From Thermoflavifilum aggregans (lineage in GTDB: Bacteria; Bacteroidota; Bacteroidia; Chitinophagales; Chitinophagaceae), in the NCBI RefSeq assembly GCF_002797735.1, contig NZ_PGFG01000001.1:1178001-1242000 (forward strand): a stretch of DNA of 64,000 bases, given 5' to 3'. The position numbers and the translations under genes are program-made. Shown piece by piece: positions 27,356 to 36,163 of the stretch. The stretch's first letter is position 1; the number at the start of each line of letters is the position of its first letter. Below the pieces are notes generated by a model. The model was not told where the DNA came from. It worked only from the letters and a program-made list of their open reading frames with translations, and ran no database searches.

Positions 27356-28246
27356 TCATGATTCCCTGCTCAGCCAGCATTCCAGAAACCGGGTAATCAT
27401 CCGTTCAATTGCTTTTTGCGAATCTGAGCTGAAGGTGCCGGCTGCCCGGTTAGCGACAATGGTGCTGATGGACAGGCAGCGATGACCCAGCAATCGTCCC
27501 AATCCGTACAGAGCCGAGGTTTCCATCTCGAAATTAGTGATGCGGTGATGCTGAAAGCGAAAGCTGGAAAGTTGATCGACCAGTTGGGGGTAGGCCAGCG
27601 GAGCCCTTACCTGCCGGCCTTGCGGCCCGTAAAAGCCAGGGCAGCTGGCAGTAATGCCATGGTAAGGCGAGAGCTGATGAGGTTCCGAAGTAAAGCTTTT
27701 CAGCAGATCCGGATCAGCAGCTACCAGATAGGGTTTCAAAGGTGCATGATCCCAGCCTGCGTGCGATATAAATGCCCGGATCAGCTCCTGTTCCTCGTCA
27801 GAATAGGCCAAGGCATAATAATGCATGAGGTTATCGAGCCCTAATCCATGGGTGGAAATCACCAGTGCATCAGTGGGCACATCGGCCTGCAGGCCGCCAC
27901 AGGTCCCCAGCCTGAACAGCTGAAGAGAAGTGTGATCAGGTTTTCGGGTACGCTGTTGCAGATCAATATTTACCAATGCATCCAGTTCATTCAACACAAT
28001 GTCAATGTTATCAGTTCCAATACCAGATGAAATCACCGTCAATCGCCGGTTTCCAATGGTCCCAGTATGGGTCACAAATTCGCGATGGCTGCGCTGAACT
28101 TCTATCCGATCAAAATGACGAGAAACTACCGGCACCCGGCCGGGATCGCCCACAGTGATGATGGTATGCGCAATCTCTTCCGGCCTTAGATCCAGATGAT
28201 ACACGGCTCCGCGCTCGTTGAGGATTAATTCGGATGATGCAATCAT
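27356..28246 (-). CDS. Nucleoside phosphorylase (uridine phosphorylase-like)
   Basis: 296 residues. PNP/UDP family: HTIITVGDPGRVPVVSRHFD supplies the phosphate-binding GDPxR, SSGIGTDNIDIVLNELDAL is the Gly-rich phosphate loop, and FEMETSALYGLGRLLGH carries the ribose-binding Glu-Met-Glu. Cleaves a pyrimidine or purine nucleoside with phosphate in salvage. NCBI names such homologues simply 'nucleoside phosphorylase'. Divergent from the small ORF and TPR gene; dapF lies downstream, separated by 98 bases including a small ATGCGT/ACGCAT hairpin (27298-27314). Confidence 0.9.
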   Translation of the reverse strand: MIASSELILNERGAVYHLDLRPEEIAHTIITVGDPGRVPVVSRHFDRIEVQRSHREFVTHTGTIGNRRLTVISSGIGTDNIDIVLNELDALVNIDLQQRTRKPDHTSLQLFRLGTCGGLQADVPTDALVISTHGLGLDNLMHYYALAYSDEEQELIRAFISHAGWDHAPLKPYLVAADPDLLKSFTSEPHQLSPYHGITASCPGFYGPQGRQVRAPLAYPQLVDQLSSFRFQHHRITNFEMETSALYGLGRLLGHRCLSISTIVANRAAGTFSSDSQKAIERMITRFLECWLSRES

Positions 28247-28328
28247 GGCTTGAATGGAATAAAAAACAAATATAAAGGTTTATCGAAATCAGTTTTTTGT
28301 ATGTTGTTGTCAAAACTCTGTCAGGACG

Positions 28329-28358
28329 TTGCAGACAAAGTTTTTCTGCTTATCTTTG
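28329..28358 (+). promoter_or_regulatory. Complete Bacteroidota-type promoter
   Basis: TTG (28329-28331), exactly 19 bases, then TATCTTTG (28351-28358). This is the best promoter in the window and matches the TTG-N19-TAnnTTTG pattern. It lies 11 bases before the ATG of the small ORF at 28370 and 172 bases before the TPR gene. Confidence 0.8.
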
Positions 28359-28369
28359 CTGGAACATAA

Positions 28370-28534
28370 ATGAATTTATCTGCAATACAAACTGTTGTTC
28401 TATATGAACATTCAGGTGCCACGATGAGGCTCAGGAATGTTCGTCAGCAATTTCCTGAATTACATGAGGGAGAAAAATTTTTTCTGGTTGGATTGACAAT
28501 CCAGCCAAGGATGTATATATTTACTGAGCGATGA
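28370..28534 (+). CDS. Small protein (54 aa), translationally coupled to TPR gene
   Basis: An open frame of 54 codons (starts MNLSAIQTVVLYEHSG, ends PRMYIFTER) that fills the space between a strong promoter and the TPR gene. Its TGA stop (28532-28534) overlaps the TPR ATG at 28531 as ATGA, the classical coupling overlap. Composition is balanced and amphipathic (VRQQFPELHEGEKFFLVG), with no signal peptide or membrane helix, so it would be cytosolic. I do not recognise a family. Against it: no homologue known to me and length below the usual cutoff. An alternative is that this is merely a leader. Confidence 0.55.
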   Translation: MNLSAIQTVVLYEHSGATMRLRNVRQQFPELHEGEKFFLVGLTIQPRMYIFTER

Positions 28535-29958
28535 TGACACCTAAAGATGATTTTTTTGGAGAATCAGAAGAATTAAAAGAAATCCTTCACCAGTTTGATC
28601 GGTTAAGGAAAGGCCAGTCACATGCATTTCTCGATGAAGAAGATTTCGAACAGATTATTGACTATTTTGATGATCGGGACGATCTTAAGCAGGCCATTCA
28701 GGCTGCTGATTTAGGCATTGAGCGTTTCCCCTATTCATCAACCTTGATGTTAAAGAAAGCCGATTTGCTTATTGCTACCAAACATTACCGGCAGGCATTG
28801 CAGGTATTGGAGCAGGCAGAAATTTATGATCAGAGCCAGATTCATTTGTATTTGCTGAAAACAGAAGCCTATCTTGCCCTTGGCGAGTATGATAAAGCCG
28901 TGGCCATGCTGGAAAACCGTATTGAGCATTTTGATGGGGAGGAGCAAATGGAATTATTGCTGGAACTGGCTGATGTATATGACGATTGGGATCAGTTTAA
29001 TCAGGTTTTTGATTGTTTGGTCAGAATATTGAAGATTGATCCGAATCACGAAGAAGCACTGCATAAGATTTGTTTCTGGACCGAGTACAGCGGGAGATAT
29101 GAGGAAAGCATCAAGCTGCATCAGTGGATTATAGATGAAAATCCCTATAATGAGCTGGCATGGTTTAATCTGGGCGCAGCCTATCAGGGATTGAAGCTAT
29201 ATGAAAAAGCCATTGATGCCTATGCCTATGCATTGGCAATAGATGAAAAATTTGATTATGCCTATCGCAATATGGCCGATGCTTACATGAAGTTGAGGAA
29301 ATACGATGCGGCCATTGATGTGTTGCAGCAACAACTGCAAGTAGCCAATCCGGAGGATGTGATTTATGAAGCCATTGGGTTGTGTTATGAAAAGCTGAAA
29401 AAGTATGCCCAAGCCCGGCATTATTATCGCAAAGCTTATCGTTTAAGTCCGCATGATGAAAAGCTGCAGTTACGGATTGGTTTAACGTATATGCAGGAAC
29501 GTAACTGGATGAATGCGGCAGATGCCCTGCAGGTGGCTCTTGTGCTGAATCCACAGATGGTAAAATGCTGGGAAGCGCTTGGTGAGTGCATGTTACAGCT
29601 TCATAATGAAGAGGAAGCCATCCGTTGTTTTGTGAAAGCCACCCATCTGCGGCCTTCGAGTGTGCAGGCCTGGCAGTTGCTTATCCGCGCCCTGTATCTG
29701 GCCGGAGATTATGAAGAAGCCTATCGTCAATCTTATATGGCTGAAACACATACTGGAGCCAAAGCCATTTACCATTATTACCGTACTGCCATTCTGCTGG
29801 CTATGGGAAAAAACAAAGAAGCCCTCATTCAGCTGGAAACAGGCCTGCAGCTTGCTCCTAGGCAGGTGAAAAAACTTATTGACCTGTGTCCGGCCGTGCT
29901 GCAGCGATCAGCAGTCAACGATCTCATCAGCCGCTACCGGAAAAAGAAAGATTCATAG
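28531..29958 (+). CDS. Tetratricopeptide repeat protein
   Basis: 475 residues without signal peptide or membrane helix, almost wholly TPR solenoid. Roughly twelve 34-residue units are visible from residue 50 on; clear examples are NELAWFNLGAAYQGLKLYEK (about 210) and MVKCWEALGECMLQLHNEEE (about 342). The acidic N-terminus (DDFFGESEELKEILHQFD) precedes the repeats. TPR proteins scaffold protein complexes; the partner is unknown. It starts inside the stop codon of the 54-codon ORF, and ATGs at 28531 and 28534 are both possible. Close relatives are common in Chitinophagaceae as unnamed TPR proteins. Confidence 0.92.
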   Translation: MMTPKDDFFGESEELKEILHQFDRLRKGQSHAFLDEEDFEQIIDYFDDRDDLKQAIQAADLGIERFPYSSTLMLKKADLLIATKHYRQALQVLEQAEIYDQSQIHLYLLKTEAYLALGEYDKAVAMLENRIEHFDGEEQMELLLELADVYDDWDQFNQVFDCLVRILKIDPNHEEALHKICFWTEYSGRYEESIKLHQWIIDENPYNELAWFNLGAAYQGLKLYEKAIDAYAYALAIDEKFDYAYRNMADAYMKLRKYDAAIDVLQQQLQVANPEDVIYEAIGLCYEKLKKYAQARHYYRKAYRLSPHDEKLQLRIGLTYMQERNWMNAADALQVALVLNPQMVKCWEALGECMLQLHNEEEAIRCFVKATHLRPSSVQAWQLLIRALYLAGDYEEAYRQSYMAETHTGAKAIYHYYRTAILLAMGKNKEALIQLETGLQLAPRQVKKLIDLCPAVLQRSAVNDLISRYRKKKDS

Positions 29959-29998
29959 CTACTTTAATTCCTCTGATCGATCATTGCCAACAGGTTGT

Positions 29999-30006
29999 TA
30001 TCTTTG
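29999..30006 (+). promoter_or_regulatory. -7 element (TATCTTTG) of comA-aroE
   Basis: TATCTTTG fits TAnnTTTG, 27 bases before the comA start codon. The nearest TTG is only 12 bases upstream, so the -33 box is uncertain. Confidence 0.5.
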
Positions 30007-30033
30007 CGACAACAGCATTAAACCTGACAATGT

Positions 30034-30837
30034 ATGAATTTTAACCTCACCCAGATTCCAACCCGTACCCAGAAGCCCCGTACCTATGGGTTGACCATGG
30101 TCATGGATAAAGGCATGAGTGTGTATGAAGCCCGTAATTTCTGTTCCGTGGCAGCACCTCATGTGGATCTGGTAAAACTGGGCTTTGGTACATCATTCGT
30201 TACTCCCAACCTGAAAGAAAAAATCGCTGTCTATAAAGAATATGGCATACCCGTATATTTCGGCGGCACCTTGTTTGAAGCTTTTATTATTCGCAACCAG
30301 TTTGAAGATTATATCCAATTGCTGCAGGAATATGAGATAGATTATATTGAAGTTTCAGATGGATCGATTACCATTCCGCATAGCGAAAAATGCGGCTACA
30401 TCGAAAAACTTACCAAATATGGCACTGTATTGAGTGAAGTAGGTTCCAAGGATGAAACCAATATTTTTCCTCCTTACAAGTGGATTGAGCTGATGCGAGC
30501 TGAACTCAATGCCGGAGCTTCTTACGTCATTGCTGAAGCCCGTGAATCCGGAAATGTAGGTTTGTACAGGAGCTCAGGTGAAGTGAGGCAGGGACTTGTA
30601 CAGGAAATTTTAACCCAGATTCCTGATGAAAAAATAATTTGGGAAGCACCGCAAAAAAGCCAGCAACTGTATTTCCTGGAACTTCTGGGATGCAATGCCA
30701 ACCTGGGTAATCTGGCTCCTTCTGAAGTCATTCCCTTGGAAGCTATGCGCGTAGGCTTGCGTGGTGATACCTTTCATCTTTATCTGAATGGTTATTCCCG
30801 ATTCAAACGTCCTCCCAAAAACAATCCGGCATCCTGA
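30034..30837 (+). CDS. comA: Phosphosulfolactate synthase
   Basis: 267 residues, TIM-barrel enzyme of the ComA family, which joins sulfite to phosphoenolpyruvate to give (R)-2-phospho-3-sulfolactate. Recognised from the start PRTYGLTMVMDKGM, then HVDLVKLGFGTSFVTP, GIPVYFGGTLFEAFI, YIEVSDGSITIPHSEK and LGCNANLGNLAPSEVIPLEA. The family was described from coenzyme M synthesis in methanogens and also occurs in Bacteroidota, where a link with sulfonate lipid precursors (cysteate) is possible but inferred. aroE starts 10 bases after its stop, so the two are co-transcribed. Confidence 0.93.
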   Translation: MNFNLTQIPTRTQKPRTYGLTMVMDKGMSVYEARNFCSVAAPHVDLVKLGFGTSFVTPNLKEKIAVYKEYGIPVYFGGTLFEAFIIRNQFEDYIQLLQEYEIDYIEVSDGSITIPHSEKCGYIEKLTKYGTVLSEVGSKDETNIFPPYKWIELMRAELNAGASYVIAEARESGNVGLYRSSGEVRQGLVQEILTQIPDEKIIWEAPQKSQQLYFLELLGCNANLGNLAPSEVIPLEAMRVGLRGDTFHLYLNGYSRFKRPPKNNPAS

Positions 30838-30847
30838 TCATTGCACC

Positions 30848-31582
30848 ATGGCACATCGTTTCGGTATCATCGGTTTCCCACTCGATCATTCCTTTTCACC
30901 CACTTATTTCAACAACAAATTCAAGCAGGAAGGCAGGAGCGATTACATATATGTGAAATGTCCCCTGACCCGCATCGAAGAATTTCCGGATTTGCTGAAA
31001 CAATATGATGACTGGGAAGGATTTAATGTTACCATTCCGTATAAGGAAAAAATCATTCCTTATCTGAATCGTTTGAGTGAACAGGCGGCTGCTATTGGAG
31101 CAGTTAACTGCATTCGTGTGCGGGCAGGTGAAACCATAGGATTCAATACCGATGCCATTGGTTTTCAGCGTTCGTTAATACCTTTGCTCAGACCTGTTCA
31201 TACACATGCCTTGATACTGGGCACAGGTGGTGCTTCCCGTGCAGTAGCCTATGTATTGCGCCAGGAAAAAATCTCCTATCAGCTGGTGAGCCGTCGCAAA
31301 CAACCTGGCATGTTGACTTACGATGAACTGAATGCAGATATTATTTCATCGCATTTACTCATTGTGAATACTACGCCTGCAGGAATGTATCCGCATGTAG
31401 ATGAAGCTCCTCCGCTGCCTTATGATTTGATTGGAAAAGATCATCTCTTATTTGACCTGATTTACAATCCATCACTTACAAAGTTTCTGCAACTGGGACA
31501 GCAACAGGGTGCCCAGATTCAGAATGGCTATAATATGCTAATTCTGCAGGCAGAAGCATCCTGGGAAATCTGGAATAGCTGA
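30848..31582 (+). CDS. aroE: Shikimate dehydrogenase
   Basis: 244 residues from ATG 30848. Reduces 3-dehydroshikimate with NADPH in aromatic amino acid and chorismate synthesis. FGIIGFPLDHSFSPTYFN is the shikimate-binding start, FNVTIPYKEKIIPYL holds the catalytic Lys, GAVNCI and FNTDAIGF follow, and ILGTGGASRAVAYVL is the dinucleotide-binding loop. An open extension to 30788 lies inside comA and is unlikely. Shorter than E. coli AroE (272) but usual for Bacteroidota. Chorismate also feeds MqnA. Confidence 0.95.
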   Translation: MAHRFGIIGFPLDHSFSPTYFNNKFKQEGRSDYIYVKCPLTRIEEFPDLLKQYDDWEGFNVTIPYKEKIIPYLNRLSEQAAAIGAVNCIRVRAGETIGFNTDAIGFQRSLIPLLRPVHTHALILGTGGASRAVAYVLRQEKISYQLVSRRKQPGMLTYDELNADIISSHLLIVNTTPAGMYPHVDEAPPLPYDLIGKDHLLFDLIYNPSLTKFLQLGQQQGAQIQNGYNMLILQAEASWEIWNS

Positions 31583-31601
31583 ACAAACAGTTGTTTTTGA
31601 T

Positions 31602-33257
31602 TTATCGGATATCAGCAGGTGTTAGTTCAATTTGCTGCATTAATATTTTATTCATCGGATCAAGCAGAATCTGAGTCGGCTGGAAGGAACAGGGAATGAT
31701 CATGCTTTGCTGTTTTTGTACCAGATGAACGGAAAACTGATGTGATTTGCCATGCTGATCTACAGCCTGAATATCCAAAGGCAAGTCAAATGCTTCACCA
31801 TGTTGCAGTTGTTTTATGTAAAATTCAATAGCATGTTTTAATGTATCATACTTCCAATACCATCCGATAATCGGATCTTCAGGGCGATACAACCATTGTT
31901 TGAAAAACGTTTGCAACGATTGATGAGAAACCTGTTCTATGATTCGGATAAAATCCTCTGTTCTTGCATTGCGATCACGATACTGCTGTACATACAACCG
32001 CATGCCTTTCCAGAAAAGAGAATCTCCGATCATTTGTCTGAGCATTTGCAGCACGTAGCCTCCCTTCTGATAACTATCCGGATTTAGCAGTTGTTCAGGA
32101 TGCTGAAACTGATCATTGATAACCGGTGTATGATGTAAGGAATCATAATGCAATATCAGTTCGCGATCACGTGCAAGTATCTTTTGCAGGCTATCTTTTC
32201 CGAAAGCATGTTCTGCATACATTTCACTCATGAAAGTAGCAAAGCCTTCGCTCAGCCAGATATGCGGCCAATCGGCTTCCGTCACACAATCTCCAAACCA
32301 TTGATGGCCGATTTCATGTGCAAGGATAAGCGTCATGCGTTGTTTGCCGGTAATCAAATGTTCATCATAAAAAATACAACTGGCATTTTCCATGCCTCCG
32401 TAGCGGGTAGTGGATTGTACATTGGCTAATTTCTCGTAAGGGAAAGGTCCCAAAAGTGATTCAAAATAAGCTACAATAGCGGGTGCTACTCGGAAATCAG
32501 TAAATCCTTCTGTTTTATTTTCCGGATATACCCAGCTTTGTATAGGAATATCATTTGCCTGTTGAAGATATTCCACTGCAAAAGGTGCCACACCTATCAC
32601 CATCACTTTGGTGGGAATGGGATGCATTTCTTGCCAATGCGTCAATACATATCCGTTCTTCAGATCCGTTCGCTCCATCAGTTGTCCGTTAGCTATTACT
32701 TGATCGTAACAGGGAGCCTGCACGAAAAAATCAACTGTAGCCTTATCGGAAGGATGATCATTGACTGGTAACCAATCATGTGCACGGGATGGCCAGTTAT
32801 CACCAAAGTAAGTACGATCGCCAAACAAGTTTTGTCCGATAATCAATCCATCTGCCGGGCGGCCATGGTAAAGGATTGTTACTTCAGCCGTATCACCCGC
32901 AGCAAGCATTTTGGGAAAATGCAATTCTATTTGTTCATCGCTGGCCGAATAATGAATGCGTTGCTGCTGATAGCGAACTTCATTTACCTGCATGCCGATA
33001 GAATCGTTTGTTGCTGCTATATCGAAATCCAGTTTGCAAGACTGGATGGGTTTGCGGACAATAAAGCGGATCCGGGCTTCTGCCTTTATTTCGGATGATG
33101 TATCATTCAATTCTATATCAAAACGATAGTGTAGTACATCTATCAATGTATCTCGTGCGAAACCTGCAGCACAAGCCTTTTTTGGGCTACTGTACCCAAT
33201 GATAGCCGTTGACAGAACTAACAAACAGAAATATGATACGCGAATGTGTTGCATCAA
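31602..33257 (-). CDS. M1 family zinc metallopeptidase, exported
   Basis: 551 residues. N-terminal signal peptide (about 1-31). Beta-sandwich N-domain, then the gluzincin domain with the substrate motif GGMEN (287-291), zinc site HEIGH (314-318) and third ligand Glu337 in WLSEGFATF. The sequence ends soon after the catalytic domain and a short beta domain, without the helical C-terminal domain of PepN/ERAP1, as in the leukotriene-A4-hydrolase-like short M1 peptidases of Bacteroidota. Probably a periplasmic aminopeptidase taking part in peptide use. Converges with aroE. Confidence 0.94.
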   Translation of the reverse strand: MMQHIRVSYFCLLVLSTAIIGYSSPKKACAAGFARDTLIDVLHYRFDIELNDTSSEIKAEARIRFIVRKPIQSCKLDFDIAATNDSIGMQVNEVRYQQQRIHYSASDEQIELHFPKMLAAGDTAEVTILYHGRPADGLIIGQNLFGDRTYFGDNWPSRAHDWLPVNDHPSDKATVDFFVQAPCYDQVIANGQLMERTDLKNGYVLTHWQEMHPIPTKVMVIGVAPFAVEYLQQANDIPIQSWVYPENKTEGFTDFRVAPAIVAYFESLLGPFPYEKLANVQSTTRYGGMENASCIFYDEHLITGKQRMTLILAHEIGHQWFGDCVTEADWPHIWLSEGFATFMSEMYAEHAFGKDSLQKILARDRELILHYDSLHHTPVINDQFQHPEQLLNPDSYQKGGYVLQMLRQMIGDSLFWKGMRLYVQQYRDRNARTEDFIRIIEQVSHQSLQTFFKQWLYRPEDPIIGWYWKYDTLKHAIEFYIKQLQHGEAFDLPLDIQAVDQHGKSHQFSVHLVQKQQSMIIPCSFQPTQILLDPMNKILMQQIELTPADIR

Positions 33258-33316
33258 AGCCGCAGGTTATTTATCCCTTCATGATTTGATTACATGCACC
33301 AGGTAAAGGCAAGTAT

Positions 33317-34261
33317 TTATTCAAGATTTAATTTCTCTTCAATGAGATATTGGTTGCGTTCGGGAGCATTGCGTGTTATCAGCTCACCCAAAAAACCCGC
33401 CAGAAATAGTTGTGAACCGATAATCATGGCCAGCAAAGCCAGATAAAAAATAGGTCGTTCGGTCATGCGGTATTGCAGAAACATAAATTTTGCCACGGTT
33501 AAATAAACCGCTATGGCAAAACCAAATAGAAAAGCAATGGTGCCCATGGTACCAAAGAAATGCATCGGACGTTTGCCAAAACGCCCTACGAACACGATGG
33601 ACAGCAAATCCAGAAATCCATTGATGAATCTTTCCCAGCCAAATTTGGAACGGCCGTATTTGCGGGGACGATGTGTCACCACCTTTTCGCCGATGCGGGT
33701 AAATCCGGCCCATTTGGCAATGACCGGAATATATCGGTGCATTTCACCATACACTTCAATGCTTTTCACTACTTTTTTACGATAAGCCTTCAGACCACAA
33801 TTAAAATCATGCAAAGGAATATGTGAAATGCGCCGTGTTACCCAGTTGAAAAAACGAGATGGAATATTTTTCGTAAACAGGTTATCGTGTCGTTTCTTTT
33901 TCCAGCCACTTACCAAATCGTATCCTTGCGTAATAATCATTTCATAGAGAGCAGGAATCTCATCCGGGCTGTCCTGCAGATCAGCATCCATGGTAATAAC
34001 CACTTCACCACTTGCATGCCGGAAACCTTCGTTCAGTGCAGCTGATTTTCCATAATTGCGCTGGAAGCGAATGCCTTTTAAAGCTGGGTATTGATGTGAA
34101 AGTTGCTGAATCACCTCCCATGACCCATCGGTCGATCCATCATCAACCAGAATCATTTCATAACTCCATCCGTTTTCCTTCATTACCCGATGAATCCATG
34201 CACAGAGTTCGGGCAATGATTCAGCTTCATCTTTCAGCGGAATAACAACAGAAATATCCAT
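33317..34261 (-). CDS. Polyprenyl-phosphate glycosyltransferase (DPM1/ArnC-like GT2)
   Basis: 314 residues from ATG 34261. GT-A domain: MDISVVIPLKDEAESLPELC, ILVDDGSTDGSW, FQRNYGKSAALNEGF, TMDADLQDSPDEI (DXD) and FNCGLKAYRK. Two transmembrane helices at the C-terminus (about 230-255 and 270-295), as in enzymes that load a sugar onto undecaprenyl phosphate. The open frame extends upstream to 34318, inside the DUF4199 gene, but homologues start at MDIS. The upstream DUF4199 stop is 7 bases away, so it is the last gene of a dihydroorotase-like, DUF4199, GT2 operon. Confidence 0.92.
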   Translation of the reverse strand: MDISVVIPLKDEAESLPELCAWIHRVMKENGWSYEMILVDDGSTDGSWEVIQQLSHQYPALKGIRFQRNYGKSAALNEGFRHASGEVVITMDADLQDSPDEIPALYEMIITQGYDLVSGWKKKRHDNLFTKNIPSRFFNWVTRRISHIPLHDFNCGLKAYRKKVVKSIEVYGEMHRYIPVIAKWAGFTRIGEKVVTHRPRKYGRSKFGWERFINGFLDLLSIVFVGRFGKRPMHFFGTMGTIAFLFGFAIAVYLTVAKFMFLQYRMTERPIFYLALLAMIIGSQLFLAGFLGELITRNAPERNQYLIEEKLNLE

Positions 34262-34268
34262 GGCATGG

Positions 34269-34799
34269 TCAACTTGCAGGTGGCGCAGATTTGCCTTCCT
34301 TGCGGGCAATGGCTGCACCTATCAACGAAGCAATAACTCCGGCAATCAGGGTTCCGAAGATCGTGCCGGCCAACATAAATACCGTAAAATATTTAGCCGT
34401 GAAGCTCATAGCCATGTTGATCTGATCTTCGGTCATGTTGCCTTTTTTTTCCATGGCTTCACGTGCCATATTCAGTGATTGTTCCTTAAACCCTGGCACA
34501 ATAATCAGGAATAAAATCATAAACACCACATATAAAGATGTGGTAACTGCTGTTGTTTTAAATCCATTGGCAAACAATTCGCCATAGGTTACGCGATTTG
34601 CCATGGCTTTTCCGTAGGCTTGTTGTGCAAGGATAATCAACACCACGAAAAGCAAGGTGGGTATCCATCGCGCAAAGCCTTGCTGGGGAACAGCAAAAAC
34701 ATAATACACAACAAATAATACAATCATGACCACGGCGGTCAATATGCCCCATTGCAGATGTGTCTTGGGGCTGGCAGGTGTTTGAGGTGATTGTTCCAT
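34269..34799 (-). CDS. DUF4199 family membrane protein
   Basis: 176 residues with four transmembrane helices (about 17-35, 43-60, 84-104, 141-163). The order of a paired N-terminal helix hairpin, an amphipathic stretch with EAMEKKGNMTEDQINMAMSF, and a Gly-rich last helix followed by ARKEGK is that of DUF4199, a Bacteroidota-specific family of unknown function regularly found between pyrC-like and glycosyltransferase genes. Spacing of 11 bases to the dihydroorotase-like gene and 7 to the glycosyltransferase indicates one operon. Confidence 0.88.
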   Translation of the reverse strand: MEQSPQTPASPKTHLQWGILTAVVMIVLFVVYYVFAVPQQGFARWIPTLLFVVLIILAQQAYGKAMANRVTYGELFANGFKTTAVTTSLYVVFMILFLIIVPGFKEQSLNMAREAMEKKGNMTEDQINMAMSFTAKYFTVFMLAGTIFGTLIAGVIASLIGAAIARKEGKSAPPAS

Positions 34800-34810
34800 A
34801 ATTAAATTGT

Positions 34811-36088
34811 TTATTGAGGTGAAGAATTATGCAAAACGAGTTGATTTTTGGTCAATATACCATAAACAAAACCTTTTAACCGCTGACCGATAAAAGGTGT
34901 ATGATGTGATTTGGAGCGAATATGTTTTTCTTCAAAAATCCATTCTTTATCTGGATCAAAGATAGTGAGATTTGCTTCTTTTCCAACACTTATTTCCACC
35001 TCCGGCAAACGCAGCAGGGATCTTGGTTTGGTGGTGAGCATCGCAATTTTTTTTGTCAGCTCAACAGCGGCTAATTCTCGGTTCATGATACCAAAAAAAC
35101 TTTCCAGTCCGATCATTCCCGGTGCGGCGTATTCAAATTCCACCTGTTTGCTTTCTATATCCTGAGGGCGATGGTGTGTGGCAAACGCATCTATCAAACC
35201 TTGCTGAACAGCCTGTTTCAGGGCATCCAAATCTTCCTGCGATCGCAACGGGGGCATCACTTTTAGGTTGGTGTCATAGCTTTCCAGGCAGGCATCGGTG
35301 AGCGCCAGGTGGTAGGGCGTCACAGAGCAGCTTACCTGCAAGCCCTCTTCTTTGGCTCGGGCAATAACCTGCAGAGCTTCGCGTGTTGATATGCCGGTGA
35401 AATGAATACGGGATGCGGCGTAGCGGGCCAGTTCTGTATCCCGTTGCACCTGGATGAGTTCGCTGATAGCCGGTATGCCGGGCATACCCAGCCGTACGGA
35501 ATGGATACCTTCGTGCATGAGCCCGTGTGCAGATAGTGACTGGTTATCGGGCAGCTGGATGATAAGTCCATCGAAAGCCCTCACATATTCCAGGGCCTTT
35601 AGCAGCAATCCGGCCGACTGCACCGGCTGCCACCCATCGCTGAAAGCCACAGCCCCATAGGTGTGTAGATCGTATAATTCAGCAAGCGCTTTGCCTTCCA
35701 GATCCTTGCTGATGGCGCCCAGCGGCCGGATGGTAACCGGCAGGTGCCGGGATTTATGCAACAGATAATCCAGTTCAGCTTTTGATTGCACCACAGGAGA
35801 AGTATTGGGCACCAGGCACACTTCGGTGAATCCTCCCGCAGCCGCAGCCGCGCAGCCGCTTGCCAGATCTTCTTTCCGCTCAAAACCCGGATCTCCGAAA
35901 TCAGCAAACAAATCCACCCAGCCGGGAGATACATATGCATTGGGAAAGCTAATCCGTTGCGCCGTTTCATCATCTATCCGGTCGGCTATCCGTTCGATAT
36001 GTCCGTTGACAATCAATATATCGCTGGGTGCAGAAACCGTGAGGTGGCGGGGATCCACAATCCGTACTTGTGAGAGCAATACACGCAT
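34811..36088 (-). CDS. Dihydroorotase-like amidohydrolase lacking metal ligands
   Basis: About 425 residues from the Met at 36088 (a second ATG at 36100). Overall it aligns by eye with class I dihydroorotase: ILIVNGHIERIADRI, YVSPGWVDLF, PNTSPVV, AFSDGWQPVQSAG, SCSVTPYHLALTD, NLKVMPPLR, ATHHRPQD and GMIGLESFFG. The catalytic metal centre is missing, however: HxH after PG-VD is FAD (SPGWVDLFADFGDPG), the His of the HaED segment is Gln (LIIQLPDN), the His of HvST is Gly (FTGIST), and the metal Asp of TDHAPH is His. Databases usually call this type 'dihydroorotase'. It may be a structural or regulatory paralogue, as known for PyrC' with aspartate transcarbamoylase. Confidence 0.85.
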   Translation of the reverse strand: MRVLLSQVRIVDPRHLTVSAPSDILIVNGHIERIADRIDDETAQRISFPNAYVSPGWVDLFADFGDPGFERKEDLASGCAAAAAGGFTEVCLVPNTSPVVQSKAELDYLLHKSRHLPVTIRPLGAISKDLEGKALAELYDLHTYGAVAFSDGWQPVQSAGLLLKALEYVRAFDGLIIQLPDNQSLSAHGLMHEGIHSVRLGMPGIPAISELIQVQRDTELARYAASRIHFTGISTREALQVIARAKEEGLQVSCSVTPYHLALTDACLESYDTNLKVMPPLRSQEDLDALKQAVQQGLIDAFATHHRPQDIESKQVEFEYAAPGMIGLESFFGIMNRELAAVELTKKIAMLTTKPRSLLRLPEVEISVGKEANLTIFDPDKEWIFEEKHIRSKSHHTPFIGQRLKGFVYGILTKNQLVLHNSSPQ

Positions 36089-36163
36089 GGGAAACAGCAT
36101 AGTGTAAACGGCTGTAAAAATACAGATATCCGGTTATCTGCGTCGTGTTTTCAAATTAATGCT

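Noticed and set aside
34811-36088. Dihydroorotase-like gene as a pseudogene
   Set aside because: The frame is intact and full length with all other motifs kept; only the metal ligands are substituted, which points to a stable variant.
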